Shown here: one piece after another, positions 9,831 to 20,824 of the stretch
How positions within the stretch are numbered: the stretch's first letter is position 1
Layout: the number at the start of each line of letters is the position of its first letter
NCBI GenBank assembly: GCA_014529385.2
Contig: CM043959.1
Location: 85,233,029 to 85,293,028 of the forward strand
From: Adiantum capillus-veneris
Taxonomy: Eukaryota; Streptophyta; Polypodiopsida; Polypodiales; Pteridaceae
DNA length: 60,000 nt
Direction of reading: 5' to 3'
The notes under the pieces: model-generated
Seen by the model: only the letters and a program-made list of their open reading frames with translations
Told to the model about the DNA's origin: nothing
The model's database searches: none
Position numbers and translations under genes: made by a program

Positions 9831-12800
9831 ATGGCTATGAATATTCTCGTCAACGGCTTTCCTTCTGGCCATCGTTCTGTTCCTCCTTTCCAAGGTCAAG
9901 GTTTTCTAGGCTGGAAAGCAAAGATGTTGTTAATTCTTGAAGGCGATGAACTCTTTGATGTTGTTCTTGGAAATCGTGTTTGTCTGCCTCAGCCTCTTGA
10001 TACGGATAATGATAACATGCTTATCACTGAAGGACCTATATTTAAAGATTGGAATGTTGCCTATACGGATTGGCAACAACGTGATAAAGCGGCTCGTCGA
10101 TATATTCTTTCTGCTCTTACTGATTCCCTTTTGCTTGATATGTATGAACTGCCTACTTCCCACGACGTATGGAAGTACCTTATTGCAAACTTTCAGAAGA
10201 AATCTGTCACAGAAATACTTTATTTGAGAGGGTTGCTTAACAAGTTACAATATGAAGTTGGTATTGCCATGACGGGACATATTGAATCTTTCAAATCTAT
10301 TATTAATCAACTTGCTACTGCCGGTGATCCTGTTCCACAAAAGCAACTAATTACACTTCTCCTTGATACGGTGAAGGACTCTTCTTATGATAACATTGTT
10401 ACTATTCTCTCTAATAAAGATGGTCTTGATTTCGACCAAGCCTGCATCTCTTTAATTGAATACTCTCAACGTCAAGAACGTCGTAATGCTAGTCATGATA
10501 CAACTATGATTTCACAAGAGGAGACTGAGTCACAACAGATGGAACGGGCTTTTTATGCTCGAAGGCGTCCATTTCAACGAAGAAACCGCAGAGGTGGCCG
10601 TCGCGGTAATATTTTCTCTCGTCTCAAATTTCCTAATAAGCAATGTTCTTACTGCAACAAAAATGGCCATACTGAAGATGATTGTTGGGCACGTCAATAT
10701 GATGAAGAACACAATATTACCACAAAACAACCACGTTTATCTAGAGACTCTTCTTCTTCTTCTTGTGAATATTGTGGACGATCTGATCATCCCACTCATA
10801 TGTGCTATAAGCGCCGATTCGACACAGATCGGAATAGAGCATATGCTACTGAACATCGAAACAACATTGTACCAGAAACAAGTTGCGTTCTATGTTCAGT
10901 TGCTCCAGACAGAATACTTCATGTACATGATGGATCACTTTTTATTCTCGATTCTGGTGCTACAGGAAATATGACATATCAGTCTAAGTGGCTCCATAAC
11001 TATCATCCACTGCGAGTTCAACGTGTTGTTTATCTTGCTGATGATACTACTTGTCAAGTAAAGGGTATTGGAGACTTATATCTTGGTACCTTATCTTCTT
11101 CCACTCGAATTTTGCGAGGAGTATTACATGTACCAGATCTTCAACGTAATCTTCTTTCAGTTGCTAGACTTGTTGATCTTGGTCTGTTTGTTGGATTTGA
11201 TCATACCAAATGCCGAATTGAGAAAGATGGACAGACTATAGCCACTGCTCCTTGAAACGGTAATTTGTTTGAACTCTCTCTCAACGATGGTGTAGCAAAT
11301 GTTTTCACTACTCTAGGTGATCATGATTGCAAAGTATGGCATCACCGTTTTGTTAATGCTGATTTCTCAAAACTCCTTGATCTTCAACGTCGTGATCTTG
11401 TTCATGGCATGGATCTTAAAGCCCATCCCCATATGGGAATTTGTGAATTTTGTGCTCTTGGGAAACACAATCGCAAACCCTTTCCTCTTTCAAATACAAC
11501 TCATTCTCATGACATATTGGATCTTGTTCATACTGATATATGTGGACCTCTACCTTCTTCGAGATCACAATATCGCTACTTCATTACTTTCATTGATGAT
11601 TTCTCAAGGTATACGACTGTATTTCTACTTAGACAAAAATCTGAAGCCTTATCTGTTTTCAAACAATTCCACAAGGCTACGGAACTTCAAACTGGTCGTC
11701 GCCTTAAGAAGCTTCGTAGTGACAATGGAGGCGAATATGTTTCTCGAGAGTTTGTGAGTTACTATGCTGACAGTGGAATTCATCATGAACACACTATTCC
11801 ATATTCGCCTCAACAGAATGGTGTTGCTGAACGAAAGAATCGCACTATTCTCAATGCTGTAAGATGTATGCTGATTCATTCTGGCTTATCTCGTGTTTTT
11901 TGGGTTGAAGCTACTTTGACAGATGTATTTATTAAGAATCATCTTCCTACTACTGCATTCTCTGGTAAGATACCCATCACAGCATGGACATGTGACATTC
12001 CTTCTGTATCTCATTTTCGAACCTTTGGATGTATTGCTTATATTCATGTTCCCAAAGAAACACGAACAAAGCTTGATGCTCCTGGTCTTAAAGTTATTTC
12101 TATTGGATATTCTGACACTTCCAAAGGCTACAAATTCTATGACCCTTACTCGAAGAAAGTAATTGTGAATCGTGATGCTACTTTTAACGAACAGCTTATG
12201 GGAGGCTCATGGTCCATGGATGATTCTGATGATACTAAATCATTGCTTCAGGCTTTTCCATTTCTTTCAGAAGATGAAACTCTTCCTATAGAGCAACTTT
12301 CCTCTTCACAACCATCCATTCCGAATGTTGCCAATGATGATATTGATATTTTTGTTGATCTGCCTATTGATTTTGAACATGGCTCATGTCATGTTTATGA
12401 TGATGATATTGCTGATAATGCTTTTTCTACTTCCGAAGATCCCATTACTTATGATGAAGCTATCTCTTCACCACAAAAGGATCAATGGCAAGAGGCTATG
12501 GAAACAGAGTACGATTCTCTTATCTCTAAAGGTACATGGATACTAACTGAATTACCTCCTGGTCGTACAGCTATTAAATGTAAGTGGGTGTATAAGACAA
12601 AAGTAAAAGCAGATGGATCTTTTGACAAGTTCAAGGCGCGTTTAGTTGCAAAAGGTTACTCCCAAGTAGATGGTGTTGATTATCAAGAGACTTTTTCACC
12701 AGTTGTTCGCATTACAAGTCTTCGAGTTTTATTGGCATTTGCTGTTCAATTTGATTTAGAAGCTCATCAAATGGATGTGCGAACTGCTTTTCTTAATGGT

Positions 12801-14021
12801 GACTTGGAAGAGGAAATTTATATGGAACAACCAGAAGGGTTTGTTATTCCAGGTAAAAAAGACCTTGTTTCTCAACTCCATAAGGCACTATATGGTCTCA
12901 AACAAGCTTCGCAAGCCTGGTATACAAAATTTGATCTTTTTCTCACCTCTAAAGGATTTATCTCTTGCTCGTCAGACCCCAACTTATACATAAAACACCA
13001 AGGTAGCAGTTTTGTGATTCTTGCTCTTTATGTGGATGATACCATCCTTGTTTCCAATGATTTGTGATTTCTTCAGCAAGTGAAAAAGTTATTGTCTTCT
13101 GCATTTGATATGGTGGATCTTAGAGAGATTCACTCATTTCTTGGCATTCAAATCCAACGGAACCGTACAAAAGGTATTTTATTCCTTCGACAGTCAAATT
13201 TTATTGCAGATACTATTCAAAAATTTGGTATGGAATCTGCACATTCACCCAACACACCTTGTCTTGCGAGCTCTACGAAGAACACTTCTGACAATGGCGG
13301 TCAACTTGTCACAAATCAACCTTATGCTAACTTGATTGGATGTCTTCAGTTTGTTGGCATGAACACTCGTCCTGATATTCTGTTTGCTGCTAATTATCTT
13401 GGACAATATCTTGCATGTCCTTCTCTTAAGCATCGGTCTGCTGCAAAGCGTGTGTTGAAATACTTGAAAGGCACTACAGATTTTGGTTTAGTCTATCGAC
13501 GACAACTCACATCGGATTCTATGCAATCTCTTTCTCTTTTGGGTTACACAGATGCAGACTGGGCAAGCTCACATTTATCTATGCGATCTACTAGTGAAAA
13601 TTGCTTCTTTATAAATGGTTGTCTTGTTTCTTGGACCAGCAAGAAACAACGTTGTGTTGCAGTTTCTACGACTGAGTCAGAATATGTTGCGGCATCACTT
13701 GCAGCTCGTGAGTTGATTTGGCTTCGTCAAATGCTAGTTGATGTTGGTCACTCTCCTTTTTCTAGCACACCCTTGCGGTGTGACAACCAAATTGCTATTA
13801 GTCTTGCAAAATACTATGTTCAACATAATAAGTCAAAGCACATTGCTGTCCATTATCATTATGTCAGGTATTATGAAGTACGCAAAGGAACCATTATGGT
13901 TGAACACTATCCAAGTGACCAGATGATTGCAGACATTTTGACGAAAGGCCTCAACAAGTCACGTTTCATCCTCTTGCGCTCGGATCTTGGAGTTGCTTCG
14001 ATCTCACTCTTTCTAGATTAG
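9831..14021 (+). pseudogene. Copia gag-pol polyprotein with two in-frame TGA codons
   Basis: Gag begins best at ATG 9831; the frame is open further upstream but without gag features. Two CCHC knuckles follow near 10645-10690 (CSYCNKNGHTEDDC) and 10770-10805 (CEYCGRSDHPTHMC). The protease has ILDSGAT near 10950. The integrase has an HHCC zinc region (11335-11480) and a D, D, E core seen in VHTDICGP, RSDNGGEY and NGVAERKN. The reverse transcriptase runs from about 12440 and has KARLVAKGYSQ and the catalytic LYVDDTILV. RNase H begins near 13540 (YTDADWA) and ends with DILTKG. All segments share one frame. It is broken only by TGA at 11253-11255 and TGA at 13065-13067, both of which fit C-to-T change in a CGA codon. 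Otherwise it is full length for Copia. Confidence 0.93.
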
Positions 14022-14202
14022 CTTCTTTGCTATTGTAATAGCTTTGTACATATGACATTGTAATCTTTTAGGTACCATGCACTATGCACACTCCACATTT
14101 GCACATTGTGATCTCTAAGTCACTTGAATATTTGTACATAGATGCACAATTCACTTTCACATCATCATTGCTAGTTCATATTTTCACATTGTATAGGGGC
14201 TT

Positions 14203-14269
14203 GGGTTTTTCCCTTGAACTCCCCAAGGGTTTTTTCATCCAAAGCTAGAGACCTTTGTTTGAGTGGGGG
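14203..14269 (+). promoter_or_regulatory. 3' hairpin and polypurine tract of the Copia element
   Basis: A short stem (CCCTTG 14211-14216, CAAGGG 14224-14229) is followed by TTTTTTCATCC and then by TTTGAGTGGGGG (14258-14269), directly against the 3' LTR. The tract is the expected plus-strand primer. The hairpin module recurs beside the LTRs of the non-coding elements at 4 kb and in A and B. Confidence 0.85.
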
Positions 14270-14412
14270 TGTTGGAGCTATATATGGCTCACTCTACTAA
14301 ACTTGGTCTCACCTATATATTTGTATCTTGTCGTCAATATGAATCAGTCTTTGGGAGAGTATATGGTGTGTCTCTTGTCTCATCTCTCTCTCTTTCTCTC
14401 TACATCTCAACA
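14270..14412 (+). repeat. Copia 3' LTR (143 bp)
   Basis: Partner of 8918-9060. It is followed by ATCAG (14413-14417), the right copy of the target duplication. Confidence 0.96.
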
Positions 14413-15187
14413 ATCAGCCCAACAGAGTCTTGGAAATCCTGAAGAGCTGAAAGAGTCTGTAGTAGATAAGGAGTGGTGATTTCCATTCTTTGGCAAACTG
14501 CGAAAAATTTTGACTAAGTATTTTCATGCAAGGTGGAAGAGCGCTCATAGTCCACTCCATAGCGTGGCTTACATGCTCGATCCAAAGTATTGGAATTTAG
14601 ATCTGATGTCCAATACATAGGTGGTAGGCGATTTCTAACCCGTGGTCAACATGTTCTACTCCAACGTTCAGGACCGAATTGATTGCATCAAAGAAATGAG
14701 TGCATTTAGATTAAAAGAAGGACCTTTTGCGAATGATTTTGTACAGGTAATGGAAAAAGAGCAACCTGCATGGAAGTGGTGGATGATGAATGGTGGAGAG
14801 CATTACTCTACCTTACGTCCTCTTGCAATGAAAGTACTCGCACAATGTGCAACAAATTCAATTTCAGAGAGAAACTGTAGTATGTACAAGTATGTTCACA
14901 TCACTATTCGCAACAGACTATTAGCAGACAGAGCAGAGAAATTAGTGTATATGTATTGCAATGAAAAGATACTGAATCACATCGAAAGTGTTGGCTACGA
15001 GGAGGAAATGCCAACCTGGTTGTATGATTGTCAAAACGAAAATGAAAAAGATTTCAATGTTGGTGTATCTCAATGCACTGTAGATGAAATAGAAGAGAAT
15101 TTGATAATAGATGTGGAGGTTGAATTACAAGGAGAACCACAACACTCAGACTTAGAACTAGATAACAACTCAACGGATTCAATATAG
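14413..15187 (+). pseudogene. hAT-family transposase, 3' part (dimerisation domain)
   Basis: This continues the gene interrupted at 8917. After the duplication the frame reads through an Ala-Gln-Gln-Ser-Leu-Gly stretch, which fits directly onto the Trp-Trp-Ser end of the 5' part. The hAT C-terminal dimerisation region is at about 14740-14970: WKWWMMNGGEHYSTLRPLA, then NSISERNCSMYKYVH and NRLLADRAEKLVYMY. The tail is acidic and ends at TAG 15185-15187. Three in-frame stops (TGA 14477-14479, TAG 14618-14620, TAA 14636-14638) precede the domain. With TAA 7780 they show the gene is dead. Codons between the stops still read as transposase. Confidence 0.85.
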
Positions 15188-15319
15188 CTTGAGAGTAGAA
15201 TGAGTAAATGTCAAAAACCATTGTAAAAGACCTTGTATCAAAATGTGTATTGAGTAATTACAATGCAAAATATTCTCGATGGTCCATAGTTTGTCGCGAT
15301 ATTACATAGTTTGTCGATC

Positions 15320-16345
15320 TCAATTGTGTTGCCCTGAAGCAACATCTTGCTCATCAAATAGATTTCTAATTGTGCTAGGGGTATCTGGGCGTGCTTTCTT
15401 GAATTTATATTCATTTGCCATGCCAAACATAATATATATTCCTTGTGGAATATCTTGTGAACATATTGCACATCGACTATTGTTTTGCATGAAACGAATA
15501 AGACAAACTAAATGATAATAGTGACCACATGTCAACGTATAGTACCCACTCCATCCATCAAAATTCTTGTAGCAAACTGGACATTGGGAAGATGAGGATG
15601 CATCTGAAGTAGACGAGGGGACCAACTCCAGATGCAAGACAAGGTGGCTGATGTGTTTCCCTTGTACATGTGTTGGATTCACTCGCTGAGTTAGGGTTTG
15701 AACGTCCTGACTTAAGCGGTGAATGCTTTTATCCATCCGGACTTGTGAGGGTTGCGGTGTCTGGGTGTCTATAGAAAGACGTGTTATTTTTGCATCTTTC
15801 TTTGCCAACTATGTCATGTAAATATCCTTATATCTCTCTTTAATTGTAGGTCGGCACCTTCCACTATCAATGCTAGCTCATCTCGAGTGAAAGTGACACA
15901 ACTCTCCCTTAGCAACAGTCGTCTCCTTTGACAAGAAGTCTACTGGTCGCTGTTGCACAAAGTGAACATATAACATTTTGGCAAAATATAGCACACAATC
16001 TGCATTGTGCAAGGGATGGCCATAAACCTCCAAATAAATCCTCTCAGCGTTATCTTTGATACCATCATGGGTGCACTTCGAAACCTTCCACCTTCCTTTC
16101 TTGATCTCTGCATCCTCACATGGCCATATTGTCTTGATCATGTTTTTTGTTACTTCTTTATTGATCTCTTTCCACTGCATATGGTTTGGATTTTCCCACT
16201 TTGAGATTTGGCGACAAGTACACGTCCCTTGTTGTTCCGACATGCCGTGTGCTAGACACTTCATGCACTGAAATTCATTAACAGCCGCTTGTTGTTGATC
16301 ATCAGGAAATGATTGGGTGCCAATATCTTCTTGTTGATCGGCCAT
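15320..16345 (-). pseudogene. RING-H2 finger protein of unknown type, two in-frame stops
   Basis: One minus-strand frame runs from ATG 16345 to the stop at 15320, interrupted by TGA (15878-15880) and TAG (15809-15811). The N-terminal part has Cys pairs (QCMKCLAHG, then CTCRQ) and a segment with KGRWKVSKCTHDG and YLEVYGHPLHNADCVLY; I do not recognise it. The C-terminal part holds a RING-H2 finger: CPVC, fourteen residues, CGHYYHLVC, ten residues, CAIC. RING-H2 proteins are usually E3 ubiquitin ligases, which is an inference from the family. It ends about 130 bp from the convergent hAT gene and lies downstream of a kinase gene on the same strand. Readthrough, a spliced gene or a dead gene all fit; dead is most likely. 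Confidence 0.65.
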
Positions 16346-16623
16346 TTTCTCTTAGAGCTGCAGTCAACAGAGTGGAGAATATTTAATATCATTGGCAAAT
16401 ATATATTCTCACTCATTGGGACACTGCGGGGAATCCACTACAAAACACCACTTCAAATGCGACTAATTGAACCACAAGGCAAATTTGAAATATTGACAAT
16501 TAAATGACAAATTTGAAATGATTAAAGATAATTGACTCAATTAGGTGAACCACTTCAAACCAGATAATACACTTCAATAAAAAAAAGAATACACTTGACA
16601 AGACATGTATATCATAGAAATGT

Positions 16624-18158
16624 TTAAATCGGATAAAATGATGGTGCAAGTTCAACAAGTGGACGTTGCACAGGGTTAGGGTCTATCTTTAAATGTTCTT
16701 TGAAAAATATCAACACGTCAGAAGAATTCCTTCTTTGGTCCCGCTCTTTTAACTTCAGCCAACAATCTACTTTAATTCGAATAGCCCTCATAACATCTTC
16801 GTCCAGGTGGTGAAAAACTTCGTCTGGAAAATAAAATTTTCAGGATGCACTCCAAAAATCTGCCAGCATGTCGAACAGGTAGCTGAATGCATAAATGTCG
16901 CTCTCTTTTGTGTATGCATCTGCGCACCGTGGATTGTATAGTTCGGGAGCAATCCACGGTCGCTTAGCCATCTCGGCGTTCCCTGCTCTCTGTGCATTAA
17001 AAACTGCTTCGTCCGACTGTGCGCTTGGAGACAAATAATTATTTTCTACGCGCTTAGCAGGTGTTCTCAGCATCATACCCAATCCATGATACCGACGCGG
17101 GGTTTTTTGGTGCGAGTAAAGTCCAACATTGCGTTGAATGGGTGCAGGTCACTATGCACTATATCGGCCGAGTGGGCAGCCGCAACGCCGTCGATTAAGG
17201 CATGACAAATTTTTGGCATCTTCTCGACCACTGCTTTGATCCGCACCGTGTCTATCTCGCTTACAGGGTTGTTTGCTACAGGCAATGACCTCCAGCCGTG
17301 TTGTAACCTGTGCATGTATTGTATGAGCAATCCGTGAGCAAACGATAAGCGGCACATCATGTCGCCCACGGTACCCCCATTGTAGTATGGGAATATCGTG
17401 ATCCAAGGAGCTTCTGTAGTAAACCCAATGCACCTTACAATGGAGGGGTGAAGCGTTTTCATTCCTTGCTCTGTCTGAAAGCTGTCAAATTTCACCTCAC
17501 TCCCTCCCTTGTAACATTTTCCCACCTATGAGATGTGGTCTGGAAAAAATGAGATGCCTTTGATAGTTTACAATGTGCACACACCAAAGGAGCCTACTCC
17601 AATCCTCATACCTTCTACCAAGGCTTCATGAGGGATGCCGACAAGATGAGCGCACTTTGCATTCAAAGCAGTGCGCATGATTGTGCCGGTGCCGCTGGCA
17701 TTGGATCGACCTTTCAAAGATGCTTGCGCATCTTGGGCCATCTTCAATCTCCTGGGTAAAGCTGCTTGGTCCTTCTCTTTCACACGCTTCATCTTTACCT
17801 TCTGTTCTTCCCACAATTTATCCCATAGCTCTAATTTTGACATGTCGCAAGCAGGTGGGATATCTTCCTTTAAGTCTCTCCAACATAATTTCATATTGCC
17901 CAACGCTCTCCTGACCTTGTGGTGGGGGTCAAATTCTTGTATCCCAGCTGGACTCAACAACTTGTATTGGCCTTCAAGTCGCAACCTGCGCTCTGTGTTC
18001 TCCCATATAGCGCTAGTGATGTCTTTGATATAGACACCACTTTCACTAATTTGCTGTATGCGATCAGCTGCACATGATGAGATTGCCAAAGTAAATTCTT
18101 TACGAATGGCACGCATAATACATTTCTTTTGATCTAGCGTCATATTTGCATCGGACAA
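16624..18158 (-). pseudogene. Protein kinase with a long N-terminal extension, decayed
   Basis: The N-terminal region (18158 to about 17600) is Lys/Arg/Glu-rich and has no recognised domain. The kinase domain follows. A glycine loop GVGSFGVC lies near 17590, a Glu-Val-Lys stretch near 17490, the catalytic loop HSDLHPFN at about 17131-17156, a MDW motif where DFG is expected near 17088, and WIAPEL (APE motif) at about 16938-16958, then SDIYAF. A stop after the glycine loop may be bridged by an intron, since TTTTTTCCAG precedes the next open segment. A frameshift follows MDW. An in-frame TGA at 16840-16842 precedes the C-lobe, which continues in the same frame to TAA 16624-16626. HxDLHPxN fits Ser/Thr-Tyr-like plant kinases. 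Frameshift plus stop make it a likely pseudogene. Confidence 0.75.
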
Positions 18159-18780
18159 TACAAAAACAGCATATCAAACACAAATTCATGGTTGCGAATG
18201 ACACTAACAGTCTCACTCTATCAGAGGTAAACTCTTAACCACCACTTGAAGACTTTAACAAATGTTATGGAAATATTAATAAAAATTGAATATAATTTTC
18301 ACTTAAAATTGCAATCTGTTACACGTGTAAAAAGAAGTTGAAACAATGGTTTATAAGAACTAAATTCAGACCAAACAATACATGTTAACGGTCTTTAACA
18401 TTTCAACATATATTGAAATTTTAACTTATATTTTTCTTCGTGCGCACATACTTATTCAAACAAAGCACACACACACTTAAAATCTTCAAAAACATTTAAC
18501 ACATTGGAAGTATACAAATTGGACTAGCAAGTTGTGTTCACACACTTTTTTACATAGAATTTATGTAAATGTAGCAATCAAAAAGTGTTGATAATTGATG
18601 CTCTTTAAAAGATACAAAAGAATATTTAACATGAAAATTATATGTATTTAGATTTTTTGCAGAGAATTTATGTAAATGAAGCATTAAAACTAACAATAAT
18701 GCTTGAGAGTCCTTTAAAAAGATTAAAAACGAATATTAAACATGCAATTTGTGTGCAAATATTTTTTTACATGTAACTTA
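18159..18780. other. AT-rich intergenic DNA
   Basis: No coding sequence is visible. It could include the promoter of the minus-strand kinase gene, but no element is identifiable with confidence. Confidence 0.5.
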
Positions 18781-18789
18781 TATAAATGG

Positions 18790-18975
18790 AACATTAAAAT
18801 AGTGATGATTGATAAATATAGTATTCTATATGAAACTTTTAAAACAACACGATGATTGATGAATAAAGTATTCTATATAAATGGAACATTTAAAAGAGTG
18901 ATGATTGATGAATAAAGTATTCTATATAAATGGAACATTTAAAATAGCGATAATTGATGAATAAAGTATTCTTTT
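18790..18975. repeat. Short tandem repeat, ~50-bp unit, about 3.5 copies
   Basis: The unit contains TGATGAATAAAGTATTCTAT and ATAAATGGAACATTTAAAA. Copies are direct and adjacent with small differences; a diverged first copy begins near 18790. Confidence 0.85.
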
Positions 18976-19047
18976 GAATATGATTAGCTAGTATATAATT
19001 TCAAATGGATAGTTAAAAACTACAAAAGCAAACAATTCATACATTTT

Positions 19048-19650
19048 GTATATGAAATACTCTTCACAGCCGCGTTACCGACCAAGTATTTCATATACTT
19101 AATACTTAAAAAATTAATTGCACATGCATATACAAATTATATGACGTTCTTACGGCCGGGTTAACGACCTGAACGCCACATTTATGCAAAACCATATGCT
19201 TCTAACAAACGACACTCTATTAGCCGCATTACCGATCGAGTGCCGCCTGAATCTAAGGAAAAACAATGACCTACATACGAACATCATATAGCCGCATTAC
19301 CGACCGATGCCCATATGTTTTTTGGGAAAGGGAAAGGGAAGTTGACTTACCATAAGGATACTAGATTCGCTGCCTTACCGACATAGTACCCAAACAGTAA
19401 GCCAATACTTACCACAAGGACACCATCTTGCCGGCGTCACCGAGGTGATGTCCCCGTGATAAGCATTGTTTCGTAGAACGGCTTACACACACACTCCCAT
19501 TGTGTGGTAAGGTACCTTATTACTGCCGTGCACTACGACAAAAGGAACGCTACCACACAACGCATACATACACACACACAAAACATACCCGGATCGTGTG
19601 GTCAGGTACTCTGTTCTTGCCGCGGACTGCGACGTAGAGCACGCTCTCAC
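19048..19650. repeat. Row of about eight imperfect hairpins with a common loop
   Basis: Each unit has a loop resembling GCCGCATTACCGAC between inverted arms, and the arm sequence differs in every unit. The first has perfect 14-bp arms (19048-19061 and 19085-19098). Others: 19140-19149/19171-19180 (8 of 10), 19210-19217/19238-19245 (7 of 8), 19274-19285/19306-19317 (9 of 12), 19356-19363/19384-19391 (7 of 8), 19408-19424/19444-19463 (gapped), 19500-19509/19551-19560 (10 of 10), and a weaker one near 19598-19650. Spacing is roughly 65-100 bp. It is not a plain direct repeat because arms are not shared between units. Subterminal repeats of a DNA transposon are one explanation. Confidence 0.75.
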
Positions 19651-19709
19651 ACAACCCCCTCTCTCCCTCTCTCCTCTCTCCTCTCGACGTACCTGCAAAG
19701 GTGACGCAA

Positions 19710-19711
<2 letters not shown>

Positions 19712-19780
<69 letters not shown>
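19712..19780. repeat. (CT)n followed by (CA)n microsatellite
   Basis: An uninterrupted CT run of about 30 bases passes directly into a CA run of about 36 bases. Confidence 0.97.
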
Positions 19781-19781
<1 letters not shown>

Positions 19782-19803
19782 GACGAAAGTGCTAATACAC
19801 CCA

Positions 19804-19909
19804 GCGGGCCCGATCGGGCCCGCGTATATATAACGCTAATAGCCCGTCCAGCTTTCCTGTTTCCCCGGCGGGCCCGCAGGGAAAATTATAATACTCGGCG
19901 GGCCCGCCG
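19804..19909. repeat. GC-rich palindromes around GGGCCC
   Basis: A perfect 20-bp palindrome lies at 19804-19823 (arm GCGGGCCCGA). A 14-bp palindrome CGGCGGGCCCGCCG lies at 19896-19909. A partial copy lies near 19866. They stand out sharply from the AT-rich surroundings. A further pair, GTGTGATCA near 19970 and TGATCACAC near 20020, is inverted. Confidence 0.8.
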
Positions 19910-20061
19910 GCGAAACAGAAAAGCCCGGGGGGATTTTTGCGGGTTTGCAAGTCACCCTAAACCGGTTTATGTGTGATCATGTTTACTGTGATCATGTAAA
20001 TGTGTCAATAAGACCTTGTGATCACACAAAATTTGACGTAATTATGTAAATATTAAATCCC

Positions 20062-20786
20062 TGCTTCCCACTAAGGCATAGAGTTTCTTCTTCCAATGGC
20101 CGTTTGATTTGGCTTAAGATTGAGATGAATCGGCTTAGGATTAGGATGAATTGGCTTGAGATTAGGATCGCTAAGGAGGTTTAGCTTAGGATTATTACGG
20201 GTTATGGAAGGTTTACTTCCCGATTCGAATGGCTAATGGGCTTAGAGTAGGTTTAGGATTGATTATGGAGGTTAAGTTTGAGAAATGGAATGGCTAATCA
20301 CGCTTAGAAGCTTTGGCTTGGCTTAAGGTTATCAAGAATTTGGGATTAAGCTTGATTAGTGAAGGTGAGGTTCGGCTTAGAGAGCTTAAGAGCGGTTAAT
20401 GAGAGCTTAGGAGCTTTTACTTGGATTAGGAAATTGGCTTAGTATTAGAAGCTCGAGATTTATAGAGCTTATGAAGCTTAGCACGGATCTCACTTAAGAA
20501 ATCAATGATAGCTTAAGGTAGCTTAATTGATTTCCCAAGAGCTTCCTATGAAAAGCCCTCCTAATGGCTTGCTTAATGAGGTTTAAATTAGCTTAATTGC
20601 CCCTTCTCCCGGAGAGAGACAGTTCAATGAGATGAGGAGAGCCAAAAAATAACCACACAATCTCAAGTAGAGCCCCCTTTTTCTTATATACTTTGCATGG
20701 TTTTTCTCTTGCTAAAAAGGGCTTTGGAACCCATTAGCAACGTCACTAATGGGTACCCCCCCTTGGTGATGTGGCATGCGGTTTCA
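20062..20786 (-). repeat. Gypsy 3' LTR (left copy)
   Basis: It matches 35082-35810 almost throughout, from TGCTTC to GCGGTTTCA. It is full of GGCTTAGGATTAGGAT-like words that recall degenerate telomere repeats. The left boundary is the point where similarity between the two copies ends. Confidence 0.85.
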
Positions 20787-20824
20787 AAGTGGCAGGCGGT
20801 TACCTCTTGGGTGAAGGGCTTTAT

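Larger units (their letters stand above)
8918..14412 (+). mobile_element. Ty1/Copia retrotransposon inside the hAT gene
   Basis: The LTRs are 143 bp each (8918-9060 and 14270-14412), both starting TGTTGGAGC and ending CTCAACA, with few differences between them. An initiator Met-tRNA primer site follows the 5' LTR and a purine tract precedes the 3' LTR. The flanking 5-bp target duplication is GTCAG on the left and ATCAG on the right (one mismatch). The order protease, integrase, reverse transcriptase, RNase H is that of Copia. The LTRs are unusually short for a coding Copia element. A leader of about 770 bp precedes gag. The element is structurally complete but carries two nonsense codons. Confidence 0.96.

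Noticed and set aside
11253-13067. Stop-codon recoding in the Copia polyprotein
   Set aside because: Two TGA codons, one in the pre-integrase region and one in reverse transcriptase, do not match the gag-pol boundary where recoding occurs, and both fit CpG decay.
19531-19545. CACTACGACAAAAGG resembling a CACTA (EnSpm) transposon end
   Set aside because: It lies inside a hairpin loop of the 19.0-19.6 kb row, no matching inverse end with a 3-bp duplication was found, and related loops do not keep CACTA.
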